From Prauserella_A sp040645195 (GTDB lineage Bacteria > Actinomycetota > Actinomycetes > Mycobacteriales > Pseudonocardiaceae): 64,000 bases of DNA. Made by a program: the position numbers and the translations under genes. The stretch spans positions 1 through 64,000 of the forward strand of contig NZ_JBEYXW010000025.1 of the NCBI RefSeq assembly GCF_040645195.1, written 5' to 3'. This document shows, in pieces, positions 17,337 through 25,776 of this stretch. The notes beneath the pieces were generated by a model that was not told where the DNA came from, did not search any database, and was given only the letters and a program-made list of their open reading frames with translations. How positions within the stretch are numbered: position 1 is the stretch's first letter; every line of letters begins with the position of its first letter.

Positions 17337-18740
17337 GTGGATTTCATGATGGTGCGGGGTGCTGCGGACGTGTTGCTCGACGCGGAGCGTCGCGCGGAGT
17401 GGCCAGCAGCGGAGGCGGTGTTACGTCAGGCTGGTGCGGCAGCGTATGCAGAGCTCGTCAGGATCGTCGCGTTCGGCGACAGCGATGCCGCGGTGCGGGC
17501 CGGCGCGCTGCTCGGGTTCGACGAGGTGACCGAGCAGGTGCGGCGGACAATAGTAGAACTGCGGTCACCGGATCCCGACGAGCGGCACCTCGCTGCTTTC
17601 GTACTCGGGTACGAGGGTGCCGAGCCGTTGCTGCCCTGGGCGCGGGTGCTGACCACGCTGCTGGCCGACCCGAACTCGAAGGTGTCGCTCACGGTGGTCA
17701 GCGCGTTGGCCGCGTTCGGCCGTGATGTCCTGTCGTTGCTGCGGGAGGTACGGCGGTCGTCGTTGCCGGAACGCCGGGGCGCGTTGACCGCACTCGCCGA
17801 GTTTGGGTGGGACGAGATCGACCCCGCCGATCGCCAGGCGCTGGCCCGGCTCATCGCTGTCAAGCAGACGTCCGAGGTACCGGAGCCGGTCGTGCCCGTC
17901 GGGGAGTGGTTCGCGGTGCCCACCAGCGATCGTCAGGCGGTACTGGACGCGTTCGGCCTCTCCGCCCCGGTGCCGATCACGATGCGCGCCGGCTTCACCC
18001 AGGCGCAGGGCAACACGTACCGCCGGTGGAGCCGTGCGGTGGGGAACCACGACCACGTGTGGTGCGCCCAGATGTTCGTGACGCCGGTGCTGGATGGGTG
18101 GACGCTGGTGGTCGGGGCCCCGGTCCACGACGACGAACTCACCGAACACCGAGCCGAACAGCCCGGCGACGAGGCAGACGCGGGCTTCGAGAACAAGCAC
18201 GAAGCCCGGCAGCGACGCTGCGTGGAACTGAGCCGCCGGCTGCGTTCCGCCGTGTACTGGTACGCCGCGCACGACGGTGATGACTGGACCGCCTGGTGCC
18301 TCGCGGACAACGGCACGCTGGTCCGCTACTACCACCACGACTTCTCGGTTGGTGAGGTTGAGGTGGGTGAGCCGCTACCCGCCGAGTCCGGTCTGCACGA
18401 ACCCACGCCAGGGGGAATGTACGACGTGATCGACAAGTACGCGCCACCCGACGTCGCGCGGACGTTCATCATCCATTCGCCGGACAGCGACCTCTACGAC
18501 GACGATGACGAATTCCGCAAGGACGACGCCGAGTGGCATGACTGGGTCCTGGCGTGTTTCGCCGAAGCAGGCATCGAGGTGCCCGACCCACGCGACCAGC
18601 GCTACGCCACCCTCATCGCAGGGCGTACCTCGGTCGGCCTCACCACCCTCGGCCCCGACACGCGCGTCGCCGGACACGGCGTGCTGGCACTCACCGCCTG
18701 CGGCCGCCTCAACGGCCACCGCGGCGCGTTTGCCTTGTAA
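17337..18740 (+). CDS. Uncharacterised protein with HEAT-like N-terminal half
   Basis: A 467-residue protein I cannot assign. Residues about 1-170 are short paired helices in HEAT-repeat style (AAVRAGALLGFDEV, DPDERHLAAFVLGYEGAEPLLPWARVL, NSKVSLTVVSALAAFGRDV). The second half is a compact, Trp-rich domain (WSRAVGNHDHVWCAQMF, GWTLVVGAP, SAVYWYAAHDGDDWTAWCLADNG) followed by an acidic stretch (DSDLYDDDDEFRKDD). It has no signal peptide or membrane helix. GTG 17337 or ATG 17346 may be the start. It stands alone between repeats and 19-base direct repeats, so it looks inserted between the opp operon and lpqW, although its base composition is like the host's. Confidence 0.6.
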   Translation: MDFMMVRGAADVLLDAERRAEWPAAEAVLRQAGAAAYAELVRIVAFGDSDAAVRAGALLGFDEVTEQVRRTIVELRSPDPDERHLAAFVLGYEGAEPLLPWARVLTTLLADPNSKVSLTVVSALAAFGRDVLSLLREVRRSSLPERRGALTALAEFGWDEIDPADRQALARLIAVKQTSEVPEPVVPVGEWFAVPTSDRQAVLDAFGLSAPVPITMRAGFTQAQGNTYRRWSRAVGNHDHVWCAQMFVTPVLDGWTLVVGAPVHDDELTEHRAEQPGDEADAGFENKHEARQRRCVELSRRLRSAVYWYAAHDGDDWTAWCLADNGTLVRYYHHDFSVGEVEVGEPLPAESGLHEPTPGGMYDVIDKYAPPDVARTFIIHSPDSDLYDDDDEFRKDDAEWHDWVLACFAEAGIEVPDPRDQRYATLIAGRTSVGLTTLGPDTRVAGHGVLALTACGRLNGHRGAFAL

Positions 18741-18802
18741 CTGTGCCTGCGGCCTCTACCTCGACGATCGTGCCTGACTACCTGACCAGCCCCGAAGAAC
18801 AT

Positions 18803-18821
18803 CCGAAACCGCCCAACTGCT
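18803..18821. repeat. Right copy of 19-base direct repeat flanking the HEAT-like gene
   Basis: Exact repeat of 17159-17177. It lies 62 bases after the HEAT-like gene and is followed, as on the left side, by a TGAG and then a member of the GGTGGCCTTGGGTG repeat family. Confidence 0.7.
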
Positions 18822-18836
18822 GAGCCAGTCCCCCCG

Positions 18837-18856
18837 AGGTGGCCTTGGGTGTCTTA
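18837..18856. repeat. Partial copy of the GGTGGCCTTGGGTG intergenic repeat
   Basis: The bases AGGTGGCCTTGGGTGTCTTA match 17256-17274 except at the end. It lies between the end of the HEAT-like gene and the stop of lpqW. With the array at 17192 it frames the HEAT-like gene. Confidence 0.65.
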
Positions 18857-18868
18857 AGCGGCGGTGGC

Positions 18869-20605
18869 CTAGCGGGGGGCGCGGGTCCAGTTGACGGCCG
18901 AGGAGAACGGGCCGGACATCGCCGGGCCAGGCGTCACACCGGACACGGTGGGGCCGATCGCGATCGTGTCGGCGAGCTGGAACAGCGGGATCGCCACCTG
19001 GCTCTGCCACAGCGCGCTCTCCACCGACGGCAGGTGCTCCGCCAGTGGCTCCTCACCGGTCAGCACCGTCTCGACCGTTGCCTGGAGGACCCGGTCGCAC
19101 CAGGCGGTCGTGGTGACCGGGACCTGTGGCGTGGTCTGAGCCCCCGGCTCGGCGTCCCAGCCTGCCGGGCAGCCGAAGTTCGAGGCCAGTGTGGACGCCG
19201 GGTCGTTGCTGATCGACTGCGGCACCACCGCGATGTCCACGTTCGTCGTACCGTTCTGCGCCTCAGGCTGCTCGCTCTGCGGCGGCTGCGGGTTCACGGG
19301 CGTGGCCAGCTGGGTGTTGAACAGCTCGCGCGCGGGCGGATTGAGCGTGGTGACCTTGATACCGGCCTCGCTGAGCTGCCGCGCCAGTTCCTCGGCCACG
19401 CTCGCGTAGGGCTCCCGCTGCCCGGGCGCTGCCACCACGATCGACAGGGGCTCGCCCTCCCTCGTCCAGGTTTCCCCTTCGCGCTCGTACCCCGCCGCGG
19501 TCAGCAGCTGCTCGGCCTTGCGTGGCTGCGGTGTCCGCGGCGAGCCGGCATCGGGAATCGTCGGCTGGTAGTCCCTGGCGGAGGGCGGTAGCACCTGGGC
19601 ATTTGCGCGCAGGCTCGCCGAGGCACCGCCGCGGGTACCGGCCTCGATGAGCTTCTCCCGGTCGAGCAGCGCGGCGACGCCGGCGCGCACCTGATCGTCG
19701 GCCAGCACGCCGACAGGCCGCAGCAGCGCTTCGGCGAGGTAGGTACGTGCCACGGTGTGCAGCTGAACGTCGCGGCCGAGGTCGGAGAACAGCTGGAGGC
19801 CGTCCGCGTCGGTGCTCGTGAGCGCGAACTGGTCGTTGCCGCTTCGCAGCGCCGCCACCATGCCCGGCTGGTCGGAGCTGCGCAGCACGATCCGGTCCAC
19901 AGCGGCCGGCTTCTCCCAGTACCGCTCGTTGCGCTCGAGGATGATCTCGCCGCGCTCCTTGTCCAGCGTCTTGATCGAGAACGGGCCACCGTAGGCGGGG
20001 AAGCTGTCGGTCAGCGCCCCCTGCCAGCCGCCCGGCGCGTCCTTGAGCAGGTGCGCGGGCAAGAGGTTGTCGAACAGCGTCTGCCAGCCCGAGTACGGCT
20101 TGCTGAAGGTAACGTCGAGCCGCTTGCCACCGGCTCCTGGCTGAATACCGGAGATGAGCCGGTAGCCGGCGGCGTCCGCCACCCCCGGCTCCGCCTTCAT
20201 CGCGTCGGCGAGGTAGGCGAAGTCCTCCACCGCGATGGGCGCACCGTCCGACCACGACGCGTCGGGCCGGATCTCGTAGGACACCGTGAACGGCTCCTGC
20301 GAGGTGACCTCCGCCGAGACCATGAGGTTCTCGTCGAGCTTCAGGCTGCCGTCGTCGGCGGGGCGGAACACCGACGGCAGCAGCATCTGTGCCAGCGCCG
20401 AGGTGACGGTCGAGAGGTCGGCGAGGTTGTGCGGGTTGTACCCGCCGGAGATGTCGTCGAGGCTGACGACGATCTGCGACGGAGTCGCGATCGTCGTCGT
20501 CGTGGTCTGCGCCGCGGGTGTGCTCACCGTCGGCACCGGCGGGGTGTTGGTGCACGCGGCGAGCACGACGGCCACCATCGCGAACACGAACGCCAGCGGA
20601 CGCAT
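18869..20605 (-). CDS. lpqW: LpqW-like lipoprotein of the peptide-binding-protein family
   Basis: A 578-residue lipoprotein: signal MRPLAFVFAMVAVVLAAC with Cys18, then a Thr/Pro/Ala linker and an SBP_bac_5-type fold (VSYEIRPDASWSDGAPIAVEDFAYL). In mycobacteria LpqW lies next to typA (Rv1165-Rv1166c), as here, and acts in the balance of phosphatidylinositol mannoside and lipoarabinomannan synthesis rather than in transport. ATG 20605 has GGGGAGCAAGG upstream. No permease or ATPase gene follows in its direction, which also fits LpqW. Its neighbour on the other strand is, however, a complete opp operon, so an Opp accessory binding protein is an alternative. Confidence 0.75.
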   Translation of the reverse strand: MRPLAFVFAMVAVVLAACTNTPPVPTVSTPAAQTTTTTIATPSQIVVSLDDISGGYNPHNLADLSTVTSALAQMLLPSVFRPADDGSLKLDENLMVSAEVTSQEPFTVSYEIRPDASWSDGAPIAVEDFAYLADAMKAEPGVADAAGYRLISGIQPGAGGKRLDVTFSKPYSGWQTLFDNLLPAHLLKDAPGGWQGALTDSFPAYGGPFSIKTLDKERGEIILERNERYWEKPAAVDRIVLRSSDQPGMVAALRSGNDQFALTSTDADGLQLFSDLGRDVQLHTVARTYLAEALLRPVGVLADDQVRAGVAALLDREKLIEAGTRGGASASLRANAQVLPPSARDYQPTIPDAGSPRTPQPRKAEQLLTAAGYEREGETWTREGEPLSIVVAAPGQREPYASVAEELARQLSEAGIKVTTLNPPARELFNTQLATPVNPQPPQSEQPEAQNGTTNVDIAVVPQSISNDPASTLASNFGCPAGWDAEPGAQTTPQVPVTTTAWCDRVLQATVETVLTGEEPLAEHLPSVESALWQSQVAIPLFQLADTIAIGPTVSGVTPGPAMSGPFSSAVNWTRAPR

Positions 20606-20851
20606 CCTTGCTCCCCTACCCGTCGCGCGCACCCCGCAGCCCCCTCCTACCTGCCGAACCTGCTCTCTCGCTGACTGATCACGAGATTGCCAGACCACAC
20701 GTCAAACCCGGATACCGGATCAGGTACCGCCACTTGGGTGACGCACTGTTGCGCCGGTTGGTTCCCAAGTAGTTCTACCTGACCTGCGTGAACGAGCTGC
20801 GCAGCGGCCACTCGGCTCCTTATGGTTATCAGTCGAGCACGGAGGGGGATC

Positions 20852-21435
20852 GTGACGGGATTTGAAGCACAGCGCGGTCTCGCCGCGGTTGCCGCAGCGC
20901 TCGTCCTGCTCACAGCGTGCACCGGGAACGACGCCGACCGGTACTTCGGCAGGGAGGGGGGAGCGGAAACCATGACCGTGCAGCAACAATTCGACACGCT
21001 CATGCAAAGACCGACCATCGACGACGCCGTCCACCGCTACGAAACGTTCAACCAAGAACTCAAACAACGCCTCAGCAACGAGTTCGACCTACCACCCTGG
21101 CGCGAAGACGGCACCGTGACGTTGGAGGGTGCCGGGCCTTCGGCGAAGTCGATGCCTGGGACGCGACACACACCGTGCTCCCCACCTGGCTGGTCGACGC
21201 ACCACTCCCCGCAGACAGCTGGGACAAAGCCAAAACAATCGTCACCCCGGTCGGCAAAGAATTCGGCTTCACCAACATCACCCTGCAAATCGACGACAAC
21301 CAGGACTACTGGCTCACCGACCACTACGGCGCACAACTACAGTTCGGCTCCAGCAAACGAACCGGATTCGGCATCACCACCGGCTGCCACCTCTACCCCG
21401 AAGCCAAACAACGAGGCACACCACGACAGGACTGA
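20852..21435 (+). pseudogene. Frameshifted LppA-like lipoprotein gene
   Basis: The first frame starts at GTG 20852 (GGAGGGGG upstream) with a lipoprotein signal (lipobox LLTAC, Cys23) and continues through YETFNQELKQRLSNEFDLPPW to about 21125. The second frame then carries the rest: GCRAFGEVDAWDATHTVLPTW to FGITTGCHLYPEAK, ending at 21435. One missing G in the GGG run near 21126-21128 explains the break, restoring LEGCRAFGE. The pattern matches LppA-like lipoproteins of unknown function. The second half uses A-ending codons unlike neighbours, hinting at transfer. A sequencing error is possible. Confidence 0.65.
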
Positions 21436-21439
21436 CGCG

Positions 21440-23344
21440 TCACGCGTTCTTGTCGCGGCTCTTCGCGCGTGAACGCTCCTTGGCTCGCTGCGAGACGTCG
21501 AGCGTGACCTTGCGGACCCGCACCACGTTCGGTGCCACCTCGACGCATTCGTCGACCGCACAGAACTCCAGCGCCTCCTCCAGGCCCAGCTTGCGCGGGC
21601 GTGCGAGGCGCTCGAGCTCGTCACCGGTCGAGGAGCGCATGTTGGTGAGCTTCTTCTCCTTGGTGATGTTGACGTCCAGGTCCTCCGCCCGCGGGTTCTC
21701 ACCGACGACCATGCCCTCGTAGGCCTCGGCGCCCGGCTCGACGAAGAACGTGCCGCGGTCGGCCAGCTGCAGCATCGCGTAGCTGGTGATCGGGCCCGAC
21801 CGGTCGGCGACCAGCGAGCCGGAGTGCCGGGTGCGGATCTCGCCGGCCCACGGGAAATAGCCCTCGAAGTTGTGGTTGGCGATGCCGGTGCCGCGGGTCT
21901 CGGTGAGGAAGTCGGTACGGAACCCGATCAGCCCACGTGCGGGGAGCACGTACTCCAGCTTGATCCGTCCCGTACCGTGCCCGTCCATCTGCTCCATGCG
22001 GCCCTTGCGGGACGCGAGCAGCTGCGTGATGGCACCGAGGTGCTCCTCCGGCGCGTCGACGTAGAGGCGTTCGAACGGCTCGTGCAGCTTGCCGTCGATC
22101 ATCCGCGTGACCACCTGCGGCTTGCCGACGGTCAGCTCGAAGCCCTCCCGGCGCATCTGCTCGACCAGGATGGCCAGCGCCAGCTCCCCACGGCCCTGAA
22201 CCTCCCAGCTGTCGGGCCGCTCGGTGGGCAGGACGCGAATGCTCACGTTGCCGATCAGCTCGGCGTCGAGGCGGGCCTTGACAACCCGCGCGGTGAGCTT
22301 GTCGCCACCGCCGCGCCCCGCCAGCGGTGAGGTGTTGACACCGATCGTCATCGAGATGGCCGGCTCGTCGACCGTGATGCGCGGCAGCGCCTCGGGGTCC
22401 TCGGGGTCGGCGAGCGTGTCACCGATGGTGATGTCCGGGATGCCCGCGATCGCGACCAGGTCACCCGCGCTGGCCTCCTGCGCCGGCACGCGGGTCAGGG
22501 CCTCGGTGATTAGCAGCTCGGAGATCCGCACCGACTGCACCGAACCGTCCTCGCGCAGCCACGCGACGCTCTGGCCCTTGCGCAGCCGCCCGGCGTGGAT
22601 GCGGATCAGTGCGATACGGCCGAGGAAGCTCGACGCGTCGAGGTTGGTGACCAGCCCGCGCAGCGGGGCGTCCGGATCGGCGGTGGGCGGCGGAATGTGG
22701 CCGAGCAGCACGTCGAACAGGGGGTCCAGGTTCTCGTTGTCGGGCACCGTGCCGTCAGCGGGGCGCTCCAGGCTCGCCCTGCCGTCGCGCGCCGCGGCGT
22801 AGACCACCGGCAGGTCGAGCACCGCGTCGAGGTCGACGTCGTCGATGTCCCCAGCCAGGTCGAGCAGCAGGTCGTGCGTCTCCTCGACGACCTCGGCGAT
22901 GCGAGCGTCGGCGCGGTCGACCTTGTTCACGACGAGCACGACGGGCAGCCCCGCCTGCAGGGTCTTACGCAGCACGAACCGGGTCTGCGGCAGCGGGCCC
23001 TCGCTGGCGTCGACCAGCAGCACCACCCCGTCGACCATGGAAAGGCCGCGCTCGACCTCGCCGCCGAAGTCCGCGTGCCCGGGGGTGTCGATCACGTTGA
23101 TCGTCACCGGGCCGTCGGGCGTCTGCCGACGGATCGCGGTGTTCTTGGCGAGGATCGTGATGCCCTTCTCCCGCTCCAGCTCACCGGAGTCCATGACCCG
23201 GTCCACTGGTTCCGACCGTTCGGCGAAGGCGCCGGACTGCCGGAGCATCGCGTCGACCAGGGTCGTCTTGCCGTGGTCCACGTGTGCCACGATGGCAATG
23301 TTGCGGAGGTCGGTCCTGACCTTCTCGGCGGTGATTGCAGGCAC
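21440..23344 (-). CDS. typA: Translational GTPase TypA/BipA
   Basis: A 634-residue GTPase of the EF-G superfamily that acts on the ribosome in stress and subunit assembly. G1 is AHVDHGKTT, the switch region REKGITILAKNTAI, G3 DTPGHADF and G4 NKVDR; domains II, III, V and a BipA-specific C-terminal domain follow (ARGLIGFRTDFLTETRGTG). GTG 23344 has AGGAG upstream. It lies next to lpqW as in mycobacteria. Its stop is five bases from the end of the frameshifted lipoprotein gene. Confidence 0.95.
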   Translation of the reverse strand: MPAITAEKVRTDLRNIAIVAHVDHGKTTLVDAMLRQSGAFAERSEPVDRVMDSGELEREKGITILAKNTAIRRQTPDGPVTINVIDTPGHADFGGEVERGLSMVDGVVLLVDASEGPLPQTRFVLRKTLQAGLPVVLVVNKVDRADARIAEVVEETHDLLLDLAGDIDDVDLDAVLDLPVVYAAARDGRASLERPADGTVPDNENLDPLFDVLLGHIPPPTADPDAPLRGLVTNLDASSFLGRIALIRIHAGRLRKGQSVAWLREDGSVQSVRISELLITEALTRVPAQEASAGDLVAIAGIPDITIGDTLADPEDPEALPRITVDEPAISMTIGVNTSPLAGRGGGDKLTARVVKARLDAELIGNVSIRVLPTERPDSWEVQGRGELALAILVEQMRREGFELTVGKPQVVTRMIDGKLHEPFERLYVDAPEEHLGAITQLLASRKGRMEQMDGHGTGRIKLEYVLPARGLIGFRTDFLTETRGTGIANHNFEGYFPWAGEIRTRHSGSLVADRSGPITSYAMLQLADRGTFFVEPGAEAYEGMVVGENPRAEDLDVNITKEKKLTNMRSSTGDELERLARPRKLGLEEALEFCAVDECVEVAPNVVRVRKVTLDVSQRAKERSRAKSRDKNA

Positions 23345-23452
23345 GCGTCGGCTCCTGTGGGAAGAGAACGGGGGCGACCAGCGGCTCTGCGGCCGACCGT
23401 GGTCTCCTCCAGAGTACCTGCGCCTGGATTGTGTCTAGCGCCACACCTCGAT

Positions 23453-23471
23453 CAAGGGTAGGCTCACCTAA
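23453..23471 (+). promoter_or_regulatory. Iron box (DmdR/IdeR-type operator)
   Basis: CAAGGGTAGGCTCACCTAA matches 16 of 19 positions of the Streptomyces DmdR iron box TTAGGTTAGGCTCACCTAA, including the whole right side. It lies 38 bases upstream of the GTG of the Cys-rich micro-protein, a position suited to iron-dependent repression. It is also about 110 bases upstream of typA on the other strand. Confidence 0.65.
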
Positions 23472-23509
23472 CCTTGGCTCAGCAGTCGAGTCAGCGTGGA
23501 GCGTGACCT

Positions 23510-23674
23510 GTGGGCAAGAAACACCGTGCCGCCGCGGATCCTCGGGCCACCGTCCGCAAGCTGATCAAATCGGGCAAACTCAAGAAGAAGTGCTGCAAAT
23601 CCAGCCCGCGCTGCCGGAAGTGCCCAGTGCTCGCGCTGAAGAAGGCCAAAGCCGACCTCCCCCGCGCCACGTGA
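23510..23674 (+). CDS. 54-residue basic, Cys-rich micro-protein
   Basis: GTG 23510 to TGA 23674 encodes VGKKHRAAADPRATVRKLIK followed by SGKLKKKCCKSSPRCRKCPV and a basic tail. Four cysteines are at 28, 29, 35 and 38 in a CC-x5-C-x2-C pattern, enough for a metal site, and about one third of the residues are Lys or Arg. GTGGAG stands upstream of the start. I do not recognise a function. An iron box directly upstream suggests iron-repressed expression, so a role in iron or iron-sulfur handling, or RNA/DNA binding, is an inference. It is convergent with the YciI gene. Confidence 0.65.
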   Translation: MGKKHRAAADPRATVRKLIKSGKLKKKCCKSSPRCRKCPVLALKKAKADLPRAT

Positions 23675-23684
23675 GTGACGCAGG

Positions 23685-23984
23685 TCAGTGCGGCATCGCC
23701 TCGTTGAGCAGGCGTAGCTCATGGCTGGTCCGGGTCGCCGTGAACTCCACCACCTCGTAATGGGCCAGGTGGTTCAGCACCAGCGGATCCGCGGCTAGGA
23801 AGGCGTCCAGCTTGAGCCGGGGCATCGGCCTGGCGATCATCACCTCGCCGAGGTGCATGTCCCGGCGTCCCGACGCCAGCAGGTGATTGTGCTCGAACTG
23901 CCGCGCGAGCCAGTCCGTGTGGTCCGGCAGCACGTAGTCGATCTCCTGCAGGGGCGCGGTGTAGGTCAACAGCACGACGTACAT
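23685..23984 (-). CDS. YciI-like protein
   Basis: A 99-residue ferredoxin-like-fold protein of the YCII family: MYVVLLTYTAP at the N-terminus, a His in PDHTDWLARQFE and ASGRRD in the centre, where YciI proteins have their conserved His/Asp pair. The biochemical role of most members is unknown. It is four bases downstream of the Nudix gene, in the same direction, so they share a transcript. Confidence 0.82.
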   Translation of the reverse strand: MYVVLLTYTAPLQEIDYVLPDHTDWLARQFEHNHLLASGRRDMHLGEVMIARPMPRLKLDAFLAADPLVLNHLAHYEVVEFTATRTSHELRLLNEAMPH

Positions 23985-23988
23985 GTAT

Positions 23989-24420
23989 TCACGGTAAGCC
24001 TGTCACCCCGCCGCTGTACCCGCGTAGCAACTCCGCCAGCGCCGGCACGAGAACCACGTCGGCAGGCAACCACTCCACGGCGGCGAGCTCCGGGGCCGCG
24101 ACCCAGCGCAGTGCCCGGTGCTCCACCGCATGCGGCTCGGGTGAGCCGTCCGCGAACGTGGCGGCGTACACCCGCAGCACCTTGCCGCCCGGCAACGGCA
24201 CGTCGGCACCGACACGCTCGCCGACCGCCACCCGCACGCCGAGCTCCTCAGCGCATTCGCGGCGCACCGCGTCCGCGTCCGACTCGCCGGGCTCGACCCT
24301 GCCGCCGGGCAACTCCCACAGCCCGGCGTCCTGCGCCGGGTACGCGCGCTGCTGCGCGAGCAGCAGGCCGCCCCTGACGATGGCCGTACCGACGATGACA
24401 ACAGGCGCAACGGCTTCCAC
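23989..24420 (-). CDS. Nudix hydrolase (MutT-like)
   Basis: A 143-residue Nudix protein. The Nudix box is complete: GGRVEPGESDADAVRRECAEELGV (GX5EX7REUXEEXGU). The N-terminus (VVIVGTAIVRGGLLLAQQRAYP) and WELPGG are like MutT, which hydrolyses oxidised dGTP, but related proteins take other nucleotides. It lies just downstream of the histidine kinase, separated by 12 bases. Confidence 0.88.
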   Translation of the reverse strand: MEAVAPVVIVGTAIVRGGLLLAQQRAYPAQDAGLWELPGGRVEPGESDADAVRRECAEELGVRVAVGERVGADVPLPGGKVLRVYAATFADGSPEPHAVEHRALRWVAAPELAAVEWLPADVVLVPALAELLRGYSGGVTGLP

Positions 24421-24432
24421 GAGAGGGCAACG

Positions 24433-25776
24433 TTACCCAGGGTGCCTGTGCCAGCTCACCTGGAACCGCGCACCACCGTCCAGCGACTCCCCCACGGTGA
24501 TCCGGCCGTCACGCCTGCGCACCGCCTCGGCCACCATCGCCAGCCCGAGGCCGGTGCCGCCGGAGATCCGCGCTCGATCGTCGGAAACCCTGTAGAAGCG
24601 GTCGAACACACGCTCCCGGTGTTGCACAGGCACCCCGGGCCCGTCGTCGTCGACGACCACTCGCACCCGGGAACGGGACGCGAGCACCGACACCACGATC
24701 TGCGCCTCGGCATAGCGGCAGGCGTTGCGCAGGAGGTTGTTCAGCACCAGCTCGACCTCGGCATGCGTGGCCAGCGCCCACGCCTGCGGCACCACCGCGC
24801 TGACCCGCACCGGTGGCGACCCGGACGGCAGGCGCGATACCGCGTCACGCACCTCGGTGACCAGCTCGACCGGCTCCGCTGGGGGCACCTCGCCCGCATC
24901 CGAGCGGGCCAGCGCGAGGAGCCCGTCGAGCAGTGCCGACAGCCGCTCCGCCTCGGCGAGGATGTCGGCGAGGGTCTCGTTGGCGAGGTCGGCGTCGGGA
25001 TTGGCCACCGCGACCTCGGCCTGCACCCGGATCGACGCGACCGGTGAACGCAGCTCGTGTGCGGCGTCACCGGTGAACCGCCTCAGCCGCTTGCCGACCT
25101 CCTCGTACCGCGCGAGCAGCGTGTTGAAGTCAACGGCCAGTGCCCGCAGCTCGTCATGGGACTCCGGCAGCGGCAGCCGCCCGCCCGGCGGGAGCGCGCG
25201 GACCGAACGGCGCATCCGGCCGACCGGCCGCAGGGCCGAGCGCACGCCGAGCCAAGTGGCGAGTGTCGCGACGAGCGCACCCACGATCGCGACGAGCAGC
25301 AGCCAGCGGGAGCCGTTCGCGATCGCGGCCCTCGACCCCACCATCGGGGCGCCGACGGCGACCAGCCGCTGGCTACCGTCCGGCGCCGTCACCACCGAGC
25401 CCAGCCAGCGGGCCTTCGTGGTGACGTCGCCGCGGGACTCGGTACTCACCGGCAGGCCCGCCTTGAGCGCGCGGACGTCCTGCGCGTCGAACGCCGGTCG
25501 CGGGTCACCGTCCACCGGCCCGCCGGCGGTGTCGAGCACACGTACCTCGACGCCGTCCGGCGCCACCGGCACCGTGCCTGCCTCGACACGAGCGCCCTGC
25601 GCCGCGAGCACGGTCTGCAGCTCGGCGTCCGTCGAGTTCACCAGCAGCGGCCCGAGCGCCCTCCCGGCGAGCAACGCGAGCCCGAACAGCAGCCCGAGCG
25701 TGATCGTGGTGGCGATGAGTGTGATCCGGAACCGCAGGCTCCGCCGCAGCCACCAGCGGCGAGGCGCAAGAATCAC
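24433..25776 (-). CDS. Sensor histidine kinase
   Basis: A 447-residue membrane kinase. Two membrane helices (about 17-40 and 158-178) enclose an extracytoplasmic sensor of about 115 residues, then HAMP, the H box RFTGDAAHELRSP with phospho-acceptor His240, N box LNNLLRNACRYA and G boxes DDDGPGVP and GGTGLGLAMV. It overlaps the response regulator stop by four bases and would phosphorylate it. The signal sensed is unknown; overall layout resembles MprB/TcrY-type kinases. Confidence 0.92.
   Translation of the reverse strand: MILAPRRWWLRRSLRFRITLIATTITLGLLFGLALLAGRALGPLLVNSTDAELQTVLAAQGARVEAGTVPVAPDGVEVRVLDTAGGPVDGDPRPAFDAQDVRALKAGLPVSTESRGDVTTKARWLGSVVTAPDGSQRLVAVGAPMVGSRAAIANGSRWLLLVAIVGALVATLATWLGVRSALRPVGRMRRSVRALPPGGRLPLPESHDELRALAVDFNTLLARYEEVGKRLRRFTGDAAHELRSPVASIRVQAEVAVANPDADLANETLADILAEAERLSALLDGLLALARSDAGEVPPAEPVELVTEVRDAVSRLPSGSPPVRVSAVVPQAWALATHAEVELVLNNLLRNACRYAEAQIVVSVLASRSRVRVVVDDDGPGVPVQHRERVFDRFYRVSDDRARISGGTGLGLAMVAEAVRRRDGRITVGESLDGGARFQVSWHRHPG

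Noticed and set aside
17192..18856. Insertion sequence
   Set aside because: No transposase and no matching terminal inverted repeats enclose the HEAT-like gene; only direct repeats and a dispersed repeat family are seen.
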